64,000 nt of DNA from Brachycybe producta (Eukaryota > Arthropoda > Diplopoda > Playtdesmida > Andrognathidae). Of the stretch, positions 53,911 to 64,000 are shown one piece after another. Made by a program: the position numbers and the translations under genes. Location: contig JAUPFP010000062.1 of the NCBI GenBank assembly GCA_036925085.1, positions 314,001-378,000 on the forward strand, read 5' to 3'. Each line of letters opens with the position of its first letter. The stretch's first letter is position 1. Under the pieces are notes generated by a model. It did not search any database and had not been told where the DNA came from. It was given only the letters and a program-made list of their open reading frames with translations.

Positions 53911-55677
53911 ATGGAGCCAGCCCCAAAAGTACCGACGGGAGGTCGGGAACTTGGTGCAGATGCGGGTTTAGAGCTATGCGGCCGCGTAGTCGACCGTCCC
54001 CTTGGGGGCAAAAGGCGGAGATCCCCTGGAGACAGGAGAACGAAGCGGTAGCGTAGACGGGGATTTCCCAGAGGACTGGGTCACGGTGCAGAAATGCCGC
54101 CGTGACATTCTTCCAGGAGAATACCCGTTGGAAGACAGTGACTCCGATGGTGATCTCATCGGGGAGGACGATCGGCCACGGCCGAATGTCCAAGTTTCCA
54201 CCGCCGCCCGTCCGGTTGGACGGGGCGTTCAACCCCATCGGGACATTGGGAAATCCCGGATAAGACTGCACGTGAGGGCCGGGCCTTTTTGGCCGGGCTA
54301 TCCGAGCAGCAACTCAATGAGATTGCCTACGGGATAGATGTCCTTCGTTTGGAAGGACGACTGTCCCGGTCGACGATCCAGCCGAGGGTGGAACCTCGGT
54401 TTTCACTGTCACCCGTGCGTGAAGGTGCACGAAGGGAGGAACCACCGGTACAACCCCGGTTGGTACCTCCGCGGGAAGCACCAAGGCCGTCTCCTAGGGG
54501 TAATGGGCCGGGGAGTCCCTCCCGCACCCGGACAACAGCCGAGAGTTCAGTTGATGATACCCTCGGAAGCTGAGTCCGAGTCTGACATTTCGGGGAACTG
54601 GAGCAGGCAGCCTCGCAGGGTTAGCGCCGCTGCTTGGACGCCCACTCCAGCGGTTCCTGCGGAGGTTCAGGCGTTCGGGTTTTTTAACCCGGTCCACTCA
54701 TTTCCTCGTTACGACGGCAGAGAGGACTTGGCGCCTTTTCTCCGCAAGTTCGAAGCGAAAGCCCGGGCTCAGCGCTGGACGGACAAGTCCCAATGCATTT
54801 TCTTCACGTTTCTGCTGGATGGTCCGGCGGAGGATACTATGCCACTTTGGTGGAAACTCTTCCTGACCTGACCTGGACTGAGCTGAAGGACGCTATGCGT
54901 AGCCACTTCAGCACCAGTAACCAGGCTCGCCTCTGTTTCGGCGAATTCGAGTCGATGAAACAGGAGGCTACCGATTCTGTGCAGGCATTCTACTGGCAGT
55001 TCTTCGAACTGTCCGACCGAGTGTCTCCGGGTGGAGGCGAGAGCTGTAGGCTCATTCGCTTCAAACGGAAACTCCTGATGGCCATCACTGATCAATTGAT
55101 CGGTTGCAAGGCCGGTACGGTAGAAGCATATGCCCGAAAGGCATGGCTGGTTGAAGCCGATTTGCGTCTTGTAGGTAAATTACCTAATCGTACTAGAGGG
55201 GTTCCTCAGGACAGGGCTAGTGCTCCGTCCTCCGGAACCACGGCTAGCTCTGGGAGCTCTGCCAAGGCTTCATCTTCAAGCCAAACGGGTGCCAAGGCTA
55301 CTGCGCCGTCCAAGTCGGACAAAGCAGAAGCCAAGACCGGAGGCAAGAAGAGGAAGACAGCAGGCTCTGGTGGAGGTCAGCCGGCGACAATGCCTCGAAG
55401 TGCGGACCATACAGGAGATTCACTCCGGCAACTAGGTCCTTGTTTCGGGTGTAACCAGATGGGTCACCTGAAGGATTGTCCGAAGGCTGTGGCCAAAGGG
55501 CAGGTTGCCAGAGTGGTTCCTGACGAAAGTCAGAAGCTCCAGCCAACTGCTGGCATTGCGCCAGTCTGGCTGGAGGGTCGGAAGTACCTGGCCACCGTTC
55601 ATGATGGCCAGTTCTACTATCGACTCGTGGAGGACGAAGGGAAATCGTTAAACCGCCGCCGGTCACCACCGAACTGA
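53911..55677 (+). pseudogene. G6 gag
   Basis: Starts at ATG 53911 (MEPAPKVPTGGRELGADAGL), then shifts into 54002-54337 (an acidic part, DFPEDWVTVQKCRRDILPGE), 54289-54573, 54338-54871 (capsid: FNPVHSFPRYDGREDLAPFL, RKFEAKARAQRWTDKSQC) and 54793-55677 (ELKDAMRSHFSTSNQARLCF, MKQEATDSVQAFYWQFFELS). The zinc knuckle reads CFGCNQMGHLKDCP, one residue shorter than in G4, which spoils C-x2-C-x4-H-x4-C. Three frame breaks. Gag would build the particle and bind RNA. Confidence 0.85.
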
Positions 55678-55690
55678 GTGGTGGGCGACC
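55647..55690 (+). promoter_or_regulatory. Candidate -1 frameshift signal, G6 gag-pol
   Basis: GTTAAAC (55647-55653) in the gag frame as G TTA AAC, a seven-base spacer, then a hairpin: GGTC with GACC and CCACC with GGTGG (55661-55690), with the gag stop 55675-55677 in the loop. Pol is open in the -1 frame from here. G4 has the same design with slightly different stem bases. Confidence 0.6.
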
Positions 55691-55699
55691 AGTAAAGCT

Positions 55700-57230
55700 T
55701 CAAAACTCAGGTGCCTGTCAGGGCCTGGGTTCTGAGCGAGGGACGTACCTCCGGGCGGTCTCCAAATATGTGGATGTCCTGCGTAAGGCAGGGGTGCCTC
55801 TGGCGAGGTCCGCGGACCCGGAAATTACCCAGTGGGTATTTCCATCGCCATGCTCCACAATGGAGGCCATGTGCAGCCAGCTGGATCGCTGGTTTGCCCC
55901 CTCACCCTATATGCCTAGTGGTGAGGTGCTGGATCGTGTGCTCATCGAGCAGGCGGGAGGAGTTGGTGCGTGCATACCTCCTGTTGTGCCTGGGGAGTTT
56001 CTGGTTTCTGAGACTGTCTCCCAGTCTTCTGCACGTCTGGAATTACCGTCCGGTGTGGACGGTAAGGTGGACATGATGCAGAAGGTCGATGGTGGGAACC
56101 CGCGGGTTCCCATTCCTGAGCTTCAGAGCCGGGCCTACGACGTAGGTTCACCACGGGTGTGGGTGTCAATTGGCGATCGTCTCTTGGAGATGATCGTAGA
56201 CACCGGGGCCGACGTGTCGGTCCTAAGCATTACGGTGGCACGAGTGATGGAGTTGCCTATAGAGGAACTGGCGGTTCCTTCATTCCTTCTTGGAATGGGT
56301 GGGCACTCCATCGAGGTAGTAGGGGTCACAAATGTGGAATTGACCATCCACAAGAAAACCGTCAAGGTGCCTCTCCTTTTGGTGAAAGGAGAGGGCGAAG
56401 CGTTGTTGGGCGTTAATCACGCCTCACGCTTCGGCTTGATGGTAGATATTGTGCACCGGAAGGTCTACTTCCGGGAGGATGTCTGGACTGCACATCCAGA
56501 TGCCCTCCAAGCTGCATTCACCGATCGAGCGCTTGAGGAACCTAGGGAGGTGGAAGCAATTCCATCGCCGATACAGGGGCTTTGCCTCAGGAACGGCAAC
56601 TCCCAGTGGTTCCGCCTGCACTCGAGAAGGTTGACGGGTGGGTGAACATTGTTTCACCAGAGCTGCCCGAGACCAGAACCTCTATTGGGCGTGGAGAAGT
56701 TTGTTTTCTGCGACTGAGGGAGAATGTCTGGCTGCCAGCCCACGTACGATGTGTCGTATCTGTGATGTTGGTAGAGCATGCAGGCCCTGGCCAGCTGCTT
56801 CTCGTGGAGCCGCACCGGAAAGCCGTGGGTGGACGGGGTGTGTTAGCAGTGTCAGGTATCGCCGCAGCTAACCGGCTTGGCACGTACGATATCTGGCTTG
56901 AAAACATGGGTAATGCACCTGTTGCCCTGGAAACAGGGGAGGGTGTAGCTAGGCTCAAGCTGTGGAGGCTACCATTGTGGTAGGGCTGGAAGAGCCGTCT
57001 GAGTTGAGAGGGGGCGACCCCGCTCAGACAACGGTTCGACCAGGGGAGACCTCGTCTAAGTTGAGAGGGGCGTCCGGAAACGGATGCCAAGGGTTCAATG
57101 TGACGACGGCTCCAACTCTCGAAGAGTGTCTTAAGATTGGCCCCAATCTGAAGCCTGAAGAGGCGAGACAGCTTCGGGAGTTCTTACTGGCACGCCGGGT
57201 TCATTTCGCGTTCGACTTTAGAGTTGGGTG
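55700..57230 (+). pseudogene. G6 protease and protease-RT spacer
   Basis: 55770-56645 holds the leader KAGVPLARSADPEITQWVFP, the retropepsin (RLLEMIVDTGADVSVLSITV, LLGMGGHSIEVVGVTNVELT) and the start of the spacer. 56582-56983 and 56962-57231 continue the spacer to CLKIGPNLKPEEARQLREFL. Shifts lie near 56580, 56960 and 57225. None coincides with those of G4, so both copies decayed independently from an intact parent. Confidence 0.85.
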
Positions 57231-58910
57231 AAACCTCTCTGGTCGAACATACGATTGATACCAGTGGGCAACCTCCAGTGCGAGAAGGATTGCGTCGAAC
57301 CGCTCCAGCGGCCAGAGCAGTCGAGAAAGAGGAGGTGGCGAAGGTGTTGGGTGCAGGGGTTATCCAACCTTCGCGTAGTCCCTACGCGAGCCCTATCTTG
57401 CTTGTTCGCAAGAAGGATGGTGGCTTTCGTTTTTGTGTGGACTACCGGAAACTGAATGCCCAGACAAAGCTGGATCAGTATCCGTTGCTTCGCATCGAGG
57501 ATGCGCTCGACTCGTTGGCCGGTGCGAAGTTCTTCGCTACCTTGGACCTGGCTAGTGGTTACTGGCAGGTTCGAATGGCTGAGCCAGACATTGAGAAAAC
57601 GGCATTTATTTGCTCTCAAGGTCTGTTTGAGTTCCGGAAAATGCCTTTCGGACTCTGTAATGCTCCAGCCACCATGCAGAGAGCGCTAGACATCTTATTG
57701 GCAGGAGATAAGTGGGAGAATTGGCTGGTGTACCTGGACGATATTATCGTCTTTGGGAACACTTTCGAGCAGTTTCTCGAGACTCCACTGTCCTTGGACT
57801 GTTACGAGGGGCGGAGCTAAAACTCCAGCCGAAGAAGTGTTTCTTTGGCTTTAACAAAGTGTGTTATCTCGGTCACGTAGTGAGTGCCGAGGGAGTTGCT
57901 CCGGACCCGGATCTCTTGTGGGCAGTCCTGGAGTTTGATGTCCCGACGACGGTGACAGGCATCCGCAGTTTTCTCGGACTTGCCGGTTGCTATCGAAGAT
58001 TCATCAAGGACTTCTCCAAGGTGGCAAGGCGTTTGCATGATCTGATGAAGAAGGATGTGTCCTTCGAGTGGTCGGATCAGTGCATACTAGTGTTTGCTCG
58101 GTTAAAGGCATTTTTAACCGAAGCGCCGGTACTCACCATGTACGATCCTCGTGGTGAGGTAATTATTCATACCGACGCTAGTGGGTACGGCTTGGGAGTC
58201 GTAGTTTACCAGAAGTTGGTGGAGGACAATGTCCCCCATGTTCTGGCCTACGGAAGCCGGCTCATGAAAGGAGCGGAAACACGGTATTCGGTCACCGAGC
58301 AGGAGTGCTTGGCGGTCATGTTTGCCGTGGGTAAATTCCGTCCTTACCTCTTTAACCTGGAGTTCGTGATCGTAACTGATCACCATGCTCTTTGCTATCT
58401 GCAGACAGCCAAAAACCTGCAAGGCAGGTTGGGGCGTTGGCAGATGCAGCTTCAAGAGTACCGGTTTAAGGTTCAGTATAGGAAGGGAACACTGCACGTG
58501 GATGCCGACGCTTTGAGTCGGTATCCTATTTGTGATGTGGCGGACCTTTTCTTGCCTGAGTACGTCGAAGCCGACGTAGGTGAGGTAATTTACCACATCC
58601 GTTCCGAGGTGGATTGGGTCAAGGAGCAAGAGGCCGATGACTGGTGCTCCAAGGTGAAGAGTGAAATCTTCCGTGACCCCAACTCAAACCTTCGGTTCAA
58701 GTTTGTGGTGGCAGATGACTTGTTGTTTGCCATCAGGTCTATCCAGGATCGGTTGAGAACTGTTCTGGTAGTTCCGAAGTCATGCAGGGCTTTCTGTCTA
58801 CGGAAGCTACATGACGTTCCCGAAGCTGTTCACTTCGGGATGTTTAAGACCTACCAGAGACTGCGCTCACGCTTCTACTGGATCGGTATGAAGCGGGACA
58901 CTGCCGAATA
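57224..58910 (+). pseudogene. G6 pol: reverse transcriptase, RNase H, integrase N-terminus
   Basis: 57224-57820 covers RT to the active site: LLVRKKDGGFRFCVDYRKLN, FATLDLASGYWQVRM, FEFRKMPFGLCNAP and VYLDDIIVFG (YLDD). A shift near 57780 leads to 57712-58998 with the thumb (SFLGLAGCYRRFIKDF), RNase H (HTDASGYGLGVVVYQ, TEQECLAVMFAVGKF, VIVTDHHALCYLQ, ADALSRYP) and the integrase zinc domain start (RKLHDVPEAVHFGMFKTYQR), where the expected DH reads VH. The CxxC end is shifted near 58910. Confidence 0.9.
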
Positions 58911-60069
58911 TGTTGTCATGTTTGTTGTGTCAGAGAGCGCGACAGTTCGCTCGAAGTCAGGGATTTCTCCAACCGATTGTGCCGGAATACCCAGTTGATA
59001 CCTGGTTAATGGACTTCGTTGGACCGTTTCCTGCCTCCGTGGGTGGAGTCACCTATGTACTTATCATGGTTGACTATTTCTCCCGTTATGGTGTGGCAAA
59101 GGCGGTACGAAGGGCCACGGCCGCCTGTGGTGAAATTCCTGAAGGATGAGATCCTTTCGGTGTATGGCACGCCGAAAGCTCTTGTCTCGGATCGTGGGTC
59201 CCAGTTCTCCAGCAAAGTCCTGCTGAAGTTCCGGGAGCGCTATAACATAGCGCATCACTTCACGACGGCATACCATCCGCAAGCTAATGGGCTTACGGAG
59301 CTTACGAACAAAACCGTAATGGAAACCATCAAGCGGTACCTTGATCCCCTCAAGGAACAGCGTGACTGGTGGGACAAATTACGGCCCACCATGTGGGCTT
59401 ATAACACAGCTGTTCAGGAGAGTACGCTGGTCTCTCCGTATCAGTTGTTGTTTGGCCGTGAGCCTCGGATGGAGGTTGATAACCTCCTTCCAAACGGTCC
59501 AGTCCGTGACTTGCCTGACCAGCAAGCCGTGGAGGAGCAGGCTCCTCAATGTTTGACGGCGGCTCAGAAAAGGCAGAAAGAGCGGTGTGACGCTGGCCAT
59601 GTGGAGCCTCCTCTGTATCAGCCTGGTGATCAGGTGTCGATTAGAGATCAGGCTGGGAAGCTCGGTCAGGCGAAGAAATGGAACTTGGCATATAAAGCTG
59701 AGAGGGGTACGGTGGTCGCACGGTATTCTGACCTAGTCTACGAGATAGTTCGTAGACGGGTATGGTCGGAAGGTGTGCGACCGGTTTCACGTAGATAACC
59801 TGAAGCCGTATATACCCACCTGCACTGTGAGAAAGGAAGATGCAGGCAGCGATGCCACGGAGGCTTTGACACGGAGTGGAATGATTCCGGCGCTAAAGCC
59901 ACCGTCTATTTCTTCGCAGGAGTCTACCGACTCCAAGGGAGATGACCCCCCTCCTCCTCGGTATAATCTCCGTCCGCGGAGACTGAGGGTGTTTGAGGTG
60001 AGTGGGTTCGACCCTTGGATAGGGAGTGTCACGGTATGGGGTACTCTTTGGGTGTCCCTACCGTGGTAG
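58910..60069 (+). pseudogene. G6 integrase core and C-terminus
   Basis: 58910-59149 has DTWLMDFVGPFPAS (first Asp) and VDYFSRYGV. 59019-59798 has ALVSDRGSQFSSKVLL (second Asp), HPQANGLTELTNKTVMETIK (Glu), and PPLYQPGDQVSIRDQAGKL. 59773-60069 gives the tail DRFHVDNLKPYIPTCTV, RYNLRPRRLRVFEVSGFDP. DDE residues are all present; the frames are not continuous. Confidence 0.88.
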
Positions 60070-61212
60070 AGTAGAGCCAGCAGTCCTCTACTGTGGGCGG
60101 ACGGCTGGGAGAGGAGGCGGCCGGACACTGCTGTGTTTGGGGCCCGCCACGGTTCCGGTAGAAACCAAGGGTAGAAACCCATCACCAGGTGTCCAGCCAA
60201 AGGTCCGACAAAATCGGTCCGTGGACGGAGAAATCCGTCTGTGAAAACCTCCGTGAAGTCTTCAATTACCGTCAATATAAGAGAATTGACGGTAAATGTC
60301 TCTACCCACCAGTTCCAGACTTGGTGCAGGAGGATTCACCGTGTGTCTGCCCCTAAAAAGGCAGACGACGGTGAAGTGTCTATGGTGACCATGCATGAGG
60401 CGGCTGATGATGTTTTAGCCGCTACTGCACGGCCATTAGCCGCTAAGACGGTGAATTTGGCGGCTAGGGGCCATATTGTTTGTAAACGAAACAAACAAAG
60501 GACGTCGACCTCACGTGTTTACAAAAAAACGCAAATTCACCATCAAAGCAGCTGGCCAAGCCTGGAAAAAGAAAGAAAAATAGAAAAAGTAAGTCCCTCT
60601 AAGGGAATTTCCTTCTCCTGCCTGTTGGCAGTTCTTTTTTCTGTATTAACAGTGTGTTTTACGGGCAATGACCGTATACACACGTGGTGGGAGTGGTTTC
60701 GCGGCCATGACTGTTGTCATGGTGGCCAAATCACTACGGAAAGCACTTTTCCGGCGGGTTCAGCCCGTCCGAGCGCCGTTTCGCTTGGGAAGGCCCAAGT
60801 TTGACGGTGTTTGGACGGTAGAAGCCTGCCAGGGAGTGGTTTTCACCGATCGAAGGCGGTAAAACACGGTTTTGGCCGTGAATTGCCGACTTTGGACGGT
60901 GATAACGGCCTTTCCGACCATCGGAACTCGGTGAAAGGGTGTTTTCACCTTCCGAAGGTGGTTAGCCATGGTTATTACCGTGGTTTACCGACTTTGGACG
61001 GTGGAAACCGCGATTCGCACGGTGAAATCCCGTGGAAAACCTTTTCTGCCGGTTCCGAAAGGGGGAAAAGTGCTTTTCACCGTACGAAGGCGGTAAAACA
61101 CGGTTTTGACCGTGAATTACCGACTTTGGACGGTGAAAACAGGAATTCTCACGGTGAAAGTCCGTGGAATTCACTTTTCCACGGTAAAAACTTGTTTTTA
61201 ACGGTTATCCAG
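60070..61212 (+). pseudogene. G6 stop-poor post-integrase tract
   Basis: 60241-60804 and 60811-61356 share one frame, parted by a single stop. Motifs match G4: SAPKKADDGEVSMVTMHEAA, the hydrophobic GISFSCLLAVLFSVLTVCFT, FGRELPTLD and FDRELPTLD repeats. It also carries a GAAA-loop hairpin (60223-60240), the GTCTGCC/GGCAGAC hairpin (60345-60366), a donor GTAAGT (60589-60594) and an acceptor-like ATCCAG (about 61207-61212). Coding and intron readings both remain open. Confidence 0.45.
60345..60366 (+). promoter_or_regulatory. Family hairpin after integrase
   Basis: GTCTGCC-CCTAAAAA-GGCAGAC, a 7-bp stem with an 8-base loop. Kept in G2 (28552-28571), G4 (43534-43555), G5 (50368-50389) and, with a mutated arm, G1 (near 11405-11425). 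Confidence 0.7.
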
Positions 61213-62100
61213 GTTCACCACGTAGAAGGAGAAGGAGGAAGGCGACGGGAGTGTCCGACGGTCCCCCTCCCTCAGCCCGCTGCATCCGGCGGATGCAAGG
61301 CTGTTGGAGTCGGGATCGGAGGGCTCCCCATCATCTGGCGGACCGGAAACGGCTGACGCTACCGTGTAATCAGTTGATTCCCCGGTGGCAGAGGCCGTGG
61401 AAGGTCCGGAGTCTGCCCAGTCGACTCCGACCGGTGTCGGAGCCTTCTGGGGCAGATACCTGCAGTCTCCCCAGGGATACGGCTGCTACCACCGTTCAGT
61501 CGGTGGCGGCGGTAGTTTCTCCGGTTGGAGAGCCTGCAGAAGCGGGTGTTGATGGTGGGAAAGCGACTACCGGTGTGGTAACCGCTAGTACCCCGGAACC
61601 CGGGTCTCCGGCTGTTCGAGACCACCTAGATTGGTCTAGGGTGGTCGACGACAGTGAGGACGTCTCCTTGGGAGCGTCCTTAGTCATAGACACGGAGATG
61701 GAGGTCGAAACCACCGTCGATTCGGTGGTTGACGCCTCAAAGCAGTGGCGGAGTCGCAACTCCTCTTCAGAGGGCTCTTCGGAGTCTGACTGGAGTAGTT
61801 CGGCCTCCGAGGGTAAACCGTCTGGGACGGGATCCCCCGGAGTTCTTCCCGCCGATCCAATGTCTTTGGAGGCCGTGGCTGTGTCCTTGGCCGAAGAAGA
61901 AGGCCGCTTGGATCGGTTAGATGAAGCTAGACGGGACATGGTCCAGGAAGGTGGCTTCCTGGTCGGGAACCGTCGATACTTTATCGGGGAGATTCCGACC
62001 GTGCAGGCAAAGAAGGACGGCGCAAAGAAGCACAAGAAAAAGTGGAGCCGCACGGATCACTGTCAGAGCCAAGGCTCTCGCAGAGAGAGGCAATGCTTAA
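61213..62100 (+). pseudogene. G6 ORF3a
   Basis: Starts after the acceptor-like site. The first part (LHPADARLLESGSEGSPSS) has a stop near 61364, then a small indel near 61474 moves it into 61251-62120 (DTAATTVQSVAAVVSPVGEP, DWSRVVDDSEDVSLGAS, LEAVAVSLAEEEGRLDRLDE). A 2-base deletion near 62044 shifts the basic end. The ancestral frame stops at TAA 62098-62100. Unknown function, as in G4. Confidence 0.65.
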
Positions 62101-64000
62101 AGCTAAGGAGGAGGCGTTGAAGAAGTTCACGCCTGCTGTGGGGCTTCGAGCTGAGACTCTCGCCCGCCCTAATGGTTGTCCAGGGGCTGCTTGGCCAGAG
62201 AAGTCGGCTGCTGGATCGGGTCCTCCCGAGGCAGTAGCTGGTCACTCCGGCTGGCAGTCGGACAACCCAAAGAGAGACCGGCGAGCGGAGATGAAGGCTA
62301 CTCAGCCTCCAGTACCCGTTCCCGGTAAAACGGGGAAATCTGTGAGTGGTGGTGGTGGTAAGGGACAGAAAAGGTCCCGCCCTCACACCCCACCAGTTGC
62401 CGAAAGCTCTAGAGGCAAGAAGGCCAGGTCCTCAGGTCGAGGAAAGGACTTCGAACCTCGGAAGCCGGAGAGCTTGGAGGATAAGCTCAAACGGCTTCAA
62501 GCTCAAACAGCGAGCTTGCACCGACAGATCGCTCGTGCGGTCGGTGCAAGTGAGCGACAGGAGTTTGAGCGCCGGGCTGCGGAGTTCCCTCTCCTGCAGG
62601 GAATACCCGCCCGGAGTCCGCTCAAAACAGGGGAACCTCCTGTCGGTCGTGGCGTCCCACCTATTGCGAGTGCCACGACCATTGCTGGCCAGAAGCGAAT
62701 CGCCAAGAGGGAGGCGATGCAGGCTTCCAGTGCACCAGCCCATGGTGCGGAAGCCAAAGCTACTGGTAGCAAGAGTCAGCCGACTCTGTCTGCCGACTTG
62801 TCTCCGGACAATCATCCTCGGCTGTCGCTTCGGCTAAGGGCACTTCTACGAAGAAGAGTACGGCTCCGGCCGGAAAACCTTCGAAAAAGGAGACCGAGAA
62901 GGCAAAGGGGGCTAACCACCCGCCTAAGTCTGACCGGCCCAGTAAGTCTTCGGGGTCAGTTAAGTCTGACACGACGCATGGTCAACCATCCTCACGGGAA
63001 GAAAAAGAAAAAGAAGGACCGTAAAAAGTCCTAGCGTGAGAGGGAGTCCGACACCCTCCAGTAGTAGGCGCCAGGGAGCCAAAACTGGAGGCGTCGTGGC
63101 GGAAAAGGAGGAGTCCCGGCGTGCTCAGGCAAGCACGCCGGCCGGGAGTCAGCTGGTCCATACCTGTCCCGTTGAGGCAGCGCGGATGGATGGTAGGTCG
63201 ATGCGCGATGTTTTGTTCGGCATGCCTCCATCCTCCCCGAAGGTGGATGCGGTCTCGAGCCTGTGGGTTCGAGCTGTGGGAACCCTGCACTGTGTGAGTT
63301 TGCCCTCACCTAAGGGCGAAGGAACCTCGGTGGCAGGAGTCAGTGTTCCCACAAGACGTGACCCCCAGTGAGGGTACACCCTTTTCTCCAGTCCATGGCG
63401 GCGGGGTATTTGATACCCTAAGACCAGAAACGTCAACCTCCCCTAGGCCTGAGAGCGAGGGATGGCGTATTGGCGCATTGCCCCCGTATTCAGATGCAGA
63501 GGTGTATCTGAATAACCGACTTGGTCTTTGGCAGGACCAGCCGGGAATGGAGGTTTGCCAATAGCACGGCTACTACCGTCTGGATGAGCCACTTCCAGAG
63601 CCGTGGGTAGCAAGGCTACCGCCGTACAACATGCGCCATGTGGTGGCATTTGGTTGTGGAGGTTTTCCGGTAGTAATTATCGTGAACCCGGTCCAGCAAA
63701 CGTTTGCAATTCTGGATGTGGTGGGGCTAGATGCCGGGATAGTTCGTCTAGCCCGGCGTGCAGTCCCATTCATCCAACGTTTGCTGGGATGCGACCTACA
63801 AGGTATGGCTGGACAGTTTATAACTGAACCTCTACCAGGGTGTGAGACCGAACCCGCGGTTGTCCTGGTAGACCTAACAAGTCGGACGCTTCGCGCGTGT
63901 CCGCAACTCCAGGATATTCCTTTCGAGGAATTTTGATTCCTGGAGGAAAGCCATCTTAGGGGGACGGTCTTCGATACTGGTTTTGGGTGGCGTAACATCC
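62093..64000 (+). pseudogene. G6 ORF3b/c, incomplete at the window edge
   Basis: Starts at ATG 62093, which overlaps the ORF3a stop (ATGCTTAA). It reads AMLKAKEEALKKFTPAVGL, a helix (LEDKLKRLQAQTASLHRQIA) and a Lys-rich stretch KKKKKKDRKKS ending in a stop (63032). 63036-63371 and 63343-63936 continue to the C-terminal domain (LNNRLGLWQDQPGMEV, MRHVVAFGCGGFPVVIIVNP, LQDIPFEEF). Ends at the window edge. No known domain. Confidence 0.65.

Larger units (their letters stand above)
52470..64000 (+). mobile_element. Gypsy copy G6, 5' LTR to ORF3, runs off the window
   Basis: Plus-strand Ty3/gypsy element: LTR, primer site, hairpin leader, gag, pol, stop-poor tract, ORF3a, ORF3b/c. It inserted into G5 at 52469/52470. 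Closely related to G4. About ten frame breaks, so it is defective as read. The 3' LTR must lie beyond 64000. Confidence 0.93.

Noticed and set aside
1-64000. Bacterial operons, Shine-Dalgarno sites, riboswitches
   Set aside because: Domain content, LTRs, LINE termini and poly(A) signals are all eukaryotic, so bacterial signals were not called.

Overview
This window is eukaryotic and almost certainly from an animal genome. It is made of nested retrotransposons and DNA transposons, and I found no host gene, rRNA, tRNA or CRISPR array. The species cannot be named from the sequence. CR1/L2-like LINEs with an esterase-type ORF1, long Ty3/gypsy elements, hAT-like ends, a Crypton-like recombinase fragment and a cut-and-paste transposon together suggest an invertebrate or early-branching chordate genome.

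Layout. 1-3061: AT-rich DNA with a large inverted repeat (arms about 975-1445 and 2286-2735). 3062-7234: LINE family A, copy 1, minus strand. 7238-14560: degenerate gypsy copy G1, plus strand, holding a solo LTR (8127-8902) and a 68-unit, 21-bp minisatellite (11807-13234). 15437-18224: a nearly complete DNA transposon with its transposase gene. 18295-18797: short hAT-like element. 18970-22960: LINE family B, minus strand. 22961-26331: no gene. 26332-31940: decayed gypsy G2, then an inverted LTR scrap. 33161-35490: LINE-A copy 2. 35500-37400: remains of a tyrosine recombinase and of a LINE RNase H. 37520-38746: gypsy fragment G3, broken by G4. 38747-48845: G4, minus strand, with 3' LTR, post-pol ORFs, pol and part of gag. 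49380-50110: LINE-A copy 3. 50215-52469: G5, minus strand, internally deleted. 52470-64000: G6, plus strand, with 5' LTR, primer site, leader, gag, pol and most of the post-pol region; it runs off the window.

The gypsy family is the main interest. G4 and G6 are close relatives. G1, G2, G3 and G5 are older. Together they show an unusual plan: LTR of about 0.8 kb, a leader of about 620 bp carrying seven near-identical RNA hairpins, gag with a zinc knuckle, pol in the -1 frame behind a candidate slippery site and hairpin, a long stop-poor tract after integrase, and a large extra gene (ORF3) of unknown function. ORF3 is split in every copy that covers the split by the same +1 frame change. All copies carry frameshifts or stops, so none looks active as read here.

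Element boundaries outside the LTRs are estimates, made by comparing copies by eye.
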